Both the position numbers and the translations under genes were made by a program. DNA of 8,728 nucleotides from Woeseiaceae bacterium (GTDB taxonomy: Bacteria > Pseudomonadota > Gammaproteobacteria > Steroidobacterales > Woeseiaceae), in NCBI GenBank assembly GCA_013138675.1, contig WTCH01000343.1, forward strand, positions 1-8,728. Direction: 5' to 3'. Below, piece by piece: positions 1 through 5,746 of this stretch (its first letter is position 1; each line of letters begins with the position of its first letter). The notes below the pieces were generated by a model. It ran no database searches. It was not told the origin of the DNA and was given only the letters and a program-made list of their open reading frames with translations.

Positions 1-1
1 C

Positions 2-559
2 TTATCCGTCATCATCGCAGTCGCCACATCCGGCGTCGCATTTAATGTCGGTAGTTTCATAGTCTGGGTACATGTCATGGCCGGCATCACCTGGATTGGC
101 CTTTTGTATTACTTCAATTTCGTCCAGGTTCCTGCGCTCGCTGATGCGGCAGCCGACGAAGGCGGCCCGGGCGGTGCGGGTATCACCAAGTATGTCGCTC
201 CGCGAGCTCTGTGGTGGTTCCGCTGGAGCGCGGCCCTGACGTGGCTCTCAGGTGCCTCTTATCTTGGCCATCTGAAGATGTTCACCGATGCATTCACGCT
301 CGGCATGATGGGCGAGAGCCTCAATGCGCAAGCCATGATCATCGGCGTCGGTGCGTGGCTCGGCACGATCATGTTGTTCAATGTGTGGGTGTTGATCTGG
401 CCGAATCAGAAGAAAATTCTCGGCATGGTAGAAGCCAGCGCCGATGAGATTGCCAAAGCGCGCAAGGTTGCATTCGCGGCCTCGCGAATCAACACGCTAC
501 TGTCGATTCCAATGCTCATGAGCATGGTCGGTTTCGGTCACGGCGGGTTCTTTCTCTAG
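2..559 (+). CDS. PuuD/Urate_ox_N-family membrane protein, 5' end outside the window
   Basis: The frame is open from base 2 to the TAG at 557-559, giving 185 visible codons. The internal ATG at 77 lies inside a conserved membrane segment, so it is not the start; the true start is upstream of the window. Seen: four hydrophobic stretches. The first carries VHVMAGITWIGLLYYFNFVQ, then come WWFRWSAALTWLSG, a segment ending NVWVLIWPNQKKI, and finally SRINTLLSIPMLMSMVGFGH. These motifs match the Urate_ox_N (PF06181) membrane domain found at the N-terminus of PuuD. Full PuuD proteins join this domain to a C-terminal cytochrome c and oxidise urate to 5-hydroxyisourate at the inner membrane. Here the frame stops after the membrane domain with no CXXCH haem site, so this is the stand-alone form. 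Its electron acceptor and true substrate are unknown. The family call is firm, but urate activity is only an inference. It converges on the TolA-like gene, 26 bp away. Confidence 0.8.
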   Translation, partial: LSVIIAVATSGVAFNVGSFIVWVHVMAGITWIGLLYYFNFVQVPALADAAADEGGPGGAGITKYVAPRALWWFRWSAALTWLSGASYLGHLKMFTDAFTLGMMGESLNAQAMIIGVGAWLGTIMLFNVWVLIWPNQKKILGMVEASADEIAKARKVAFAASRINTLLSIPMLMSMVGFGHGGFFL

Positions 560-585
560 GAAATTGCGTGCGCAAACCTGGCGCT

Positions 586-960
586 CTAGCCGGGCTTGCG
601 TACAACCCGCAGCTCGATATTGCGCTCAAAGCACGAATCGATACGCGGCAACGGCAAAGGCGAAGACAGGTACGTTGCGTTCTCAATCGTCTTGACGATT
701 TCCGGATCTGTGCAGTCCTGCACGGCGGCATTCAATACCTCGCCCCGGAAACTCAGGCTTATCAGTACCGTGCAACTAACCGACCGATAGTGACTCGGCA
801 GTCGCCAGTTGGTGCTGATTTTATTCTGCAACATCTGCAGATACTCCGCACGCTGGTCGGACGTACACGGCGAGTTCTGTGCCGCGACCGGCGCCGCCAG
901 GCAACAGAGGAAAACGAAGGTGCTCTTGATTACGCCGTCAGGCAACAGCGCGCGTAACAC
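586..960 (-). CDS. small secreted TolA/TonB C-terminal-domain-like protein
   Basis: This encodes 124 residues from a GTG at 960-958. That start is chosen because GGAG lies 7 nt upstream. It also gives a clean signal peptide: K12, then a hydrophobic core (residues 13-23), then PVAA with cleavage likely after A27. A longer frame to 1053 has no added signal logic and runs deep into the upstream gene; a TTG at 945 has no ribosome site. The mature part has a helix (about 35-52, ending NKISTNW) and SCTVLISLSFRGEVLNAAV (62-80). An acidic DCTDPE turn follows, then a second helix and a SPLPLP motif (100-105). This order matches domain III of TolA and TonB-type C-terminal domains, including a Cys at the start of the first strand. 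Four mature Cys (32, 63, 83, 110) suggest disulfides, hence a periplasmic location. The TolA membrane anchor and long helical stalk are absent. It overlaps the GGDEF-EAL gene by 23 nt and is probably translationally coupled to it. Its function is unknown; it may bind a periplasmic or outer-membrane partner. Confidence 0.72.
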   Translation of the reverse strand: MLRALLPDGVIKSTFVFLCCLAAPVAAQNSPCTSDQRAEYLQMLQNKISTNWRLPSHYRSVSCTVLISLSFRGEVLNAAVQDCTDPEIVKTIENATYLSSPLPLPRIDSCFERNIELRVVRKPG

Positions 961-3595
961 GTTTGGGCTCCGAAACACCGTAGCCCTGGGCATAGTCGAT
1001 ACCCATGCCGCGCAGCATCGTGATGATCTCTTCATTCTCGGGAAATTCGGCAATAGTTTGCTTGCCAGTCAGGTGACCTATCTCGTTAATCGAGCGCACC
1101 ATTTCGCGATCGATTGGATCATGCAGAATTTCCTTTACGAAACTGCCGTCAATCTTGAGGTAGTCGACCGGGAAGTGTTTGAGATAGCCGAATGAAGACA
1201 GCCCGGTACCAAAGTCATCGAGCGCAAATTTGCAGCCAAGCTCTTTGAGCGCATTAATGAAACGGTTGGCCTGGGAATAGCTTGCGATCGCCGCAGTCTC
1301 CGTGATTTCGAAGCAGATTTTGGTCGCATCGAGTCCGCTCATGTGGAACTGCTCCGTGACAAACGGCAGGAATTTCTCATCACCCAGGCTTTGGCCCGAT
1401 AAGTTGATGGAACAAAGTGCCAGCCGCTCGCGTTCATCCGCCTCGGACACGAGCCAGCGGAATGCGCTACGTATCACCCAACGATCGATATTCGGTGTTA
1501 TCCCGTAACGCTCGGCAGCCTCAATGAAAAGACCGGGCGAAATGATGCCGCCGTTCTCGTCACGCATGCGCAACAAAATCTCGTAATGTGCGCCCTCTTC
1601 TTCCACCTGCAGAGGCAGGATGGTCTGGCGAAACAGCTCGAATCGGTCTTCCTCAAGTGCATTGTTGATACGTGCGGCCCATTGCATTTCGCGGCGCCGG
1701 CGCATCAGGTCGATATCGTTCTCCTGGAAGCTGTGGATTCGATTGCGTCCTGCCTCCTTGGCGGCCGCGCAGGCGCTGTCAGCAGCACTCAATAGCGCAG
1801 CAACGACCTCGTTATCGGCCGAAATCGGAACGACACCAATACTGACGCCGAGCCGGAAACTGCGATCGTCCCACATGAACTTGTATTCGCTGATAGCGAT
1901 TCGCAGCGCCTCCGCCGATTGCATTGCCTCATCGAGCGAACAACTTTCCAACAGTACACCGAACTCATCGCCGCCCAGACGTGCCAGGGTGTCGCGCCAA
2001 CGGATCTTGGATTTGAGCAGCGCACCCAGTTGCCCAAGCAACGCATCGCCGGCGCTGTGGCCACATGAATCATTGACGATCTTGAACTGGTCAAGATCGA
2101 GATAACAAAGTGCGTAGGATGTTTCGCGGGCTTTGGCACTCCTCAACGCCCTCTCGAGGCGGTTTTCGAATTCGCGGCGATTGACGAGACCGGTCAAAAT
2201 GTCATGACTTGCGTGGTAGCTAAGCCTGCGATTCAGCTCGCGGGATTCACTAACGTCGTGGAACACCAGAACACCGCCCGTGACGTTACCCTTACCATCA
2301 AGAATCGGCGATGCCGTGCTTTCAATATACAGTTCATTGCCATCGCGCCGGATCAGCAGCGTTGGCCTTACCGACTTGATTGCTCGATTACGTCGTATTG
2401 CCACAGACAATGGGTTTTCCAGCGGCTCGCAGGTCTCTTCGTGGAAACCGCGGAAAATTTCATCGATGGGACGTCCGCTGCCGGCGTCGACTTTCCAGCC
2501 GGTCAGTTCCTCGGCAACAGGATTGACGTATTCGACAGTGCACTTTGCATCGGTTGTGATGACACCGTCACCAATGGACTGCAGCGTAATCTGCGCGCTT
2601 TCTTTCTCTCGAAACAGCGCCTCTTCGTACAGCTTGCGCTCGGTGATATCAACTTCGACGCCGAGCAGGCGCAATAGTCGTCCCTTCTCGTCGAGCACAG
2701 CCTTTGCCCGGCTGCTCATCCAGCGCCAGTCACCGTTTTGATGCCGCATGCGATGTACGGACTCGAAGAAATCGGACTTGCCGGCGAGGTGGTCCTTCAT
2801 TTTCGACTGCACGTGCGACATGTCGGTCGGATGAACGAGTCCGTACCAATCAAGCAGTACGTCATCGTCGTCGAGGTCGTACCCGAGCATTGCCTTCCAG
2901 CGTCGCGACAGGTTGATGCGTTTGGTATCGCCGTCGAAATCCCAGATACCGTCATTCGCTGTGGCGTTAACGAGCTCGTTGCGCTGGTTCATTTCATTCA
3001 GGACGTCACGATCCTTGGCCCTTTCGAGGCCAACGGCCAGCGATGCGCCGACCAGTTTGAGCAGTAGATGCAGGTTCGCATCCCAGTTCTCGACCGGAAG
3101 CTCGTTGGCGAGGGCCAGGAAGCCCGCGATTTCGCCATGTACCGAAAAACCGATCAGAAGGATCGAACCCAGGTGTAATTCTGCAAGTCGCTCGAGTTCG
3201 TCGCGCGACGACTTGGCGCCTTTTCGCGTATCCGCGACTTCAACGACCTTGAGATGGCCGAGCCGCTTTTGCAGCCATTTCCAATTATCCAACACCTCTC
3301 CCTCGAGTACCTGGGGGCTGCATTGATTGAAACTGCGGGTAGCAGAAATGACGGACTCGATGCCAGCCCCATCTTCCGCAAACAACGCGATAAACGCGGC
3401 ATCGCATCCGGCCGCATCAGGCAATTCGCTGATATTGGACTGGAGCTGCTCGAGGTAGTGGTCTGGGTCGAGATTCAGGACGCTGACGGCGATCTTGGTC
3501 TGAAGCGCGTCGGCGGCACCGCGGGTACGCGTTCCCGCCCGCGGTCTGCGATGCCGGGCGGTTGGGGTGTCACTGCTGTCAGGCGTATTGGTCAC
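938..3595 (-). CDS. GAF-PAS-PAS-GGDEF-EAL cyclic-di-GMP signalling protein
   Basis: This encodes 885 residues from GTG 3595. A TTG at 3709 would add 38 residues without domain features, so GTG 3595 is preferred, although its ribosome site is weak. Domains: an Arg-rich disordered start (1-35), a GAF-like sensor (about 40-195), PAS with a PAC tail ending DITERK (about 203-325), a second PAS (about 337-452), GGDEF (about 457-626) and EAL (about 635-883). There is no membrane helix or signal peptide, so it is cytosolic. The cyclase half looks active: DLDQFKIVND, an intact GGDEF (541-545) and an I-site RWRD (532-535) exactly five residues before it, which predicts product inhibition. The phosphodiesterase half has EIL for EAL (672-674), N731, E763, DDFGTG (793-798), K814, E850 and Q870. 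All the usual metal and catalytic positions are therefore present. Oddity: P852 stands where the family usually has Val in AEFVEN. It could make or degrade c-di-GMP depending on GAF/PAS input; the ligand is not visible. A small TolA-like gene overlaps its 3' end. Confidence 0.93.
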   Translation of the reverse strand: MTNTPDSSDTPTARHRRPRAGTRTRGAADALQTKIAVSVLNLDPDHYLEQLQSNISELPDAAGCDAAFIALFAEDGAGIESVISATRSFNQCSPQVLEGEVLDNWKWLQKRLGHLKVVEVADTRKGAKSSRDELERLAELHLGSILLIGFSVHGEIAGFLALANELPVENWDANLHLLLKLVGASLAVGLERAKDRDVLNEMNQRNELVNATANDGIWDFDGDTKRINLSRRWKAMLGYDLDDDDVLLDWYGLVHPTDMSHVQSKMKDHLAGKSDFFESVHRMRHQNGDWRWMSSRAKAVLDEKGRLLRLLGVEVDITERKLYEEALFREKESAQITLQSIGDGVITTDAKCTVEYVNPVAEELTGWKVDAGSGRPIDEIFRGFHEETCEPLENPLSVAIRRNRAIKSVRPTLLIRRDGNELYIESTASPILDGKGNVTGGVLVFHDVSESRELNRRLSYHASHDILTGLVNRREFENRLERALRSAKARETSYALCYLDLDQFKIVNDSCGHSAGDALLGQLGALLKSKIRWRDTLARLGGDEFGVLLESCSLDEAMQSAEALRIAISEYKFMWDDRSFRLGVSIGVVPISADNEVVAALLSAADSACAAAKEAGRNRIHSFQENDIDLMRRRREMQWAARINNALEEDRFELFRQTILPLQVEEEGAHYEILLRMRDENGGIISPGLFIEAAERYGITPNIDRWVIRSAFRWLVSEADERERLALCSINLSGQSLGDEKFLPFVTEQFHMSGLDATKICFEITETAAIASYSQANRFINALKELGCKFALDDFGTGLSSFGYLKHFPVDYLKIDGSFVKEILHDPIDREMVRSINEIGHLTGKQTIAEFPENEEIITMLRGMGIDYAQGYGVSEPKRVTRAVA
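968..971 (-). promoter_or_regulatory. Shine-Dalgarno GGAG deciding the GTG start at 960
   Basis: On the minus strand GGAG is followed by 7 nt and then GTG. It sits inside the last codons of the upstream GGDEF-EAL gene, as expected for a coupled downstream gene. No comparable site precedes the other possible starts (TTG at 945, or further upstream toward 1053). Confidence 0.6.
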
Positions 3596-3608
3596 AAGAC
3601 ATAATTTT

Positions 3609-3635
3609 CCCGCACGAAAACGTGCACCATACGGG
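3609..3635 (-). promoter_or_regulatory. short hairpin in the leader of the GGDEF-EAL gene
   Basis: GCACG and CGTGC pair perfectly around a 4-nt loop (3612-3625; UUUU in the minus-strand RNA). Outer CCC and GGG can add three pairs across a 7-nt bulge. On the minus strand the hairpin ends about 13 nt before the GTG start. The GGG at its base is part of the only ribosome-site-like sequence (GGGA). Folding could therefore lower translation. It could equally be a chance short palindrome. Confidence 0.3.
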
Positions 3636-3758
3636 TGTGAAGTGTGACATGTTGAAGCATTAATACAAGCTAAGTTGCTGAATTTTTTTACTTTCTGCGG
3701 CACGGTCAACCATCGGCCCGGTATCGCGTTAAACCCTTGTAAATCGACCTACGCGAAC

Positions 3759-3764
3759 AAGGAG
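3759..3764 (+). promoter_or_regulatory. Shine-Dalgarno AAGGAG of the lipoprotein gene
   Basis: AAGGAG is followed by 6 nt and then ATG at 3771. This strong site fixes the start and rules out the longer frame that opens at 3675. The protein from 3771 also begins directly with a lipoprotein signal sequence. Confidence 0.8.
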
Positions 3765-3770
3765 AGACGC

Positions 3771-5669
3771 ATGAACTTCACGAACACCGGGCGCGCAGCA
3801 GTATTGCTGGTTGCGCTGATTATGACCGCCTGCGGCGGAGGTAGCAGCACCTCATCCACACCCGATCCGCAACCGCTTGCCGCCTGTGACCCGAACAATC
3901 CCGCCACGCATGACGAATGCGGCACGGTTCTGATCGGACTGACCGACGCAGATGGCGATTTTCTTAACTACACGGTCGACGTACTGGGGCTGACGCTCGA
4001 AACCGCGAATGGCAGGACGGTCGAGGTCATGCCGAGCGCCACACGCGTCAATTTCACCGATTACGTCGATGTGACCGAACTCGTCGCCGCAGCCGTCGTT
4101 CCGCCTGCTACCTACGTTTCCGGGACAATCAGCCTGGACTATGGCGATGCCGAAGTCCTCGTTGAGGCAGCTGGCGTTGCCAGGAAAGCCGTGGTCACCA
4201 ACATGGACGACGTCGAACTTGGGCAGACGCGGCTCAAAATCGCACTATCCAATCGAGATCAGCTGACAGTCACCAAGCGGCGCGCGCACCTCCTGCAACT
4301 GGACTTTGACCTGGACGCATCGCATGACGTGAACACCGTGCCAACACCGGCACGTGCCGCCTCCGAACAGTTTATCGTTGCTGAAGTGCACCCGGTTGAC
4401 GAGAAAGACATTCGTGTGCGCGGCCCGCTCGTCGCTGTCAATGAAGACGAGATGAGCTACACGATCGCCGTGCGACCTTTCCACGATCGCATCGTTGACT
4501 TCGGTCGCTTCAAGGTCAGTGTCACCGACGAGACCGAGTTCGAAGTTGACGGTGAATTGTGGGTCGGTGCCGAAGGACTGCGCGCATTGAATGCCGCCGG
4601 CCAGGGAACGCCTACCATTGCCAAAGGCACGTTGACGACATCTGACCGCACGTTTACGGCAGATCTCGTTCTGGCCGGTTCCAGCGTGCCAGGCCATGAT
4701 GCGGACGCAGTCATCGGCAACATCATCAAACGCGAAGGCAACTTCCTGACGATTCGTGGCGCTACGATTATTCCGCGCGACGCAGCGACTGATCGGCGCG
4801 TACATTTCCACGATGACGTCGTCGTCGAAGTGGGCCCTGACACCAAGGTGTTCAGGGATGGCCACCGGCAATCGGACCTGAGCATCGATGCATTATCGAT
4901 CGGGCAGAAGGTCACTGTACGTGGCAACCAGCCGACACCGTCAACTGATGCGGCCGCACCGCAGATCCTGTTTGATGCAACACAAGGTGCCGTACGCATG
5001 CATGTCACACACCTGTCAGGCATCGTCAATATGATCGTCCCGGGCCAGGCTGACATCACGTTGCATGCGATTGACCGCCGTCGTGCAGAAATTTTCGACT
5101 TCACCGGGACCGGCCCGTCTGAGGGCCTGGATGCTGATCCGGCGAATTACGAAATTCGTACTGGAACGCTGATGCTGTCTAATCTCGCCTCGGGTAAGCC
5201 TATCGTCGCGTACGGATTCCCGACCGCATTCGGCGTGGCACCGCCGGACTTCACCGGACGCTCGATCATCGACTACAGCGATGTCCGAAGCGCGCTGGGT
5301 GTTGGTTGGGGTAAGGAAGGAACGATCGCACCTTTCCTCAGCTCAGGCAGTGATGGCCTTGTTCTGGATAACCAGAATGGTGATATTGATCAACGCCATT
5401 ACATCAAGCAGGGTCCGGTACTCATCGACCTGACTGAGCTCGATTCGAATACGACGATTGTTCCCCGCGAATCTGGCCGCATGCTGTTCTCAATAAAATC
5501 TCGAGACAGCCTGCGCCTGTACTCCGACTGGGACGACTTCGTCAATGATTTGAATGTCAGCCTCAACGGCGCGACAACCGCCCGTTCGATGCACGCTTAC
5601 GGACAATATGATGCGGACAGCAACACGTTCACGGCATATAAGCTTGGCATTTTCTTGCTGGAGCCCTGA
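3771..5669 (+). CDS. lipoprotein with a DUF4382-like domain and repeated beta-rich modules
   Basis: This encodes 632 residues. The start is set by AAGGAG and by the lipoprotein signal: basic R8, hydrophobic 9-18, lipobox MTAC with C21, then GGGSS. The residue after C21 is Gly, not Asp, so outer-membrane sorting is expected. A short low-complexity linker follows, then C39 and C50, which could pair. Residues about 51-130 (GTVLIGLTDADGDF, a VDV strand, then a PPATYVSGTISLDY segment) resemble DUF4382, a domain of bacterial surface lipoproteins. After that come three or four beta-rich units, roughly 214-304, 312-386, 416-485 and 515-632. Each opens with a G-x-[IVL] strand pair, and some end in a KVTVRG- or PIVAYG-like strand, similar in style to DUF5666 repeats. 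I see no catalytic motif. It stands alone, divergent from the c-di-GMP gene, with its own terminator. Likely a cell-surface or periplasmic binding or structural protein. Lipoprotein status is firm; the domain names are tentative and the function is unknown. Confidence 0.85.
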   Translation: MNFTNTGRAAVLLVALIMTACGGGSSTSSTPDPQPLAACDPNNPATHDECGTVLIGLTDADGDFLNYTVDVLGLTLETANGRTVEVMPSATRVNFTDYVDVTELVAAAVVPPATYVSGTISLDYGDAEVLVEAAGVARKAVVTNMDDVELGQTRLKIALSNRDQLTVTKRRAHLLQLDFDLDASHDVNTVPTPARAASEQFIVAEVHPVDEKDIRVRGPLVAVNEDEMSYTIAVRPFHDRIVDFGRFKVSVTDETEFEVDGELWVGAEGLRALNAAGQGTPTIAKGTLTTSDRTFTADLVLAGSSVPGHDADAVIGNIIKREGNFLTIRGATIIPRDAATDRRVHFHDDVVVEVGPDTKVFRDGHRQSDLSIDALSIGQKVTVRGNQPTPSTDAAAPQILFDATQGAVRMHVTHLSGIVNMIVPGQADITLHAIDRRRAEIFDFTGTGPSEGLDADPANYEIRTGTLMLSNLASGKPIVAYGFPTAFGVAPPDFTGRSIIDYSDVRSALGVGWGKEGTIAPFLSSGSDGLVLDNQNGDIDQRHYIKQGPVLIDLTELDSNTTIVPRESGRMLFSIKSRDSLRLYSDWDDFVNDLNVSLNGATTARSMHAYGQYDADSNTFTAYKLGIFLLEP

Positions 5670-5714
5670 TACCGAGTTAGCACGAGCTCCCCCGCTTATT
5701 AACTCTGATGGCTC

Positions 5715-5746
5715 AGCCCTGCATCGCAAGATGCGGGGCTTTTTTT
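5715..5746 (+). terminator. intrinsic terminator of the lipoprotein gene
   Basis: An 11-bp stem (AGCCCTGCATC with GATGCGGGGCT, one T-G wobble) is closed by a GCAA tetraloop and followed by a run of seven T (5740-5746). It lies 45 nt after the TGA of the lipoprotein gene. The opposite strand has no T-run after the hairpin, so it should act on plus-strand transcripts only. The TAA stop of the convergent TPR gene lies in the T-tract. Confidence 0.93.

Larger units (their letters stand above)
3596..3770. promoter_or_regulatory. divergent intergenic region between the GGDEF-EAL gene and the lipoprotein gene
   Basis: These 175 bp separate two genes that start in opposite directions, so both promoters should lie here. 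The AT-rich core (about 3655-3695, including TTAATAC and a T7 run) is the likely promoter area. I could not find a -35/-10 pair with good match and spacing on either strand, so no exact promoter is called. A GTGTGAAGTGTGACA stretch (3635-3649) carries two TGTGA units in direct orientation. The inverted TCACA half needed for a CRP site is missing. Confidence 0.5.

Noticed and set aside
560..593. Possible terminators between the convergent genes (TTGC/GCAA palindrome and CCTGGC/GCCGGG stem)
   Set aside because: The stems are 4-6 bp with a wobble or mismatch, and neither is followed by a real T-run.
568..957. 129-codon plus-strand frame opposite the TolA-like gene
   Set aside because: It is a shadow of the minus-strand gene; it has no domain or credible ribosome site.
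961..1053. N-terminal extension of the TolA-like protein up to 1053
   Set aside because: It would bury the signal peptide about 30 residues inside and lacks the GGAG site present before GTG 960.
3635..3649. CRP-like TGTGA motifs
   Set aside because: The two TGTGA units are in direct orientation and no TCACA half-site lies at the required spacing.
3596..3709. 38-residue N-terminal extension of the GGDEF-EAL protein from a TTG at 3709
   Set aside because: The added residues show no domain or signal and would consume most of the divergent promoter region. GTG 3595 is more economical, though not proven.
4245..4871. 208-codon open frame on the minus strand inside the lipoprotein gene
   Set aside because: It is antisense to a gene with a strong ribosome site, lipobox and terminator. 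The translation shows no recognisable domain, and such frames are common opposite GC-rich genes.
4457..5104. 215-codon open frame on the minus strand inside the lipoprotein gene
   Set aside because: It has low-complexity Ser/Arg-rich shadow composition, no ribosome site or domain, and overlaps another antisense frame.
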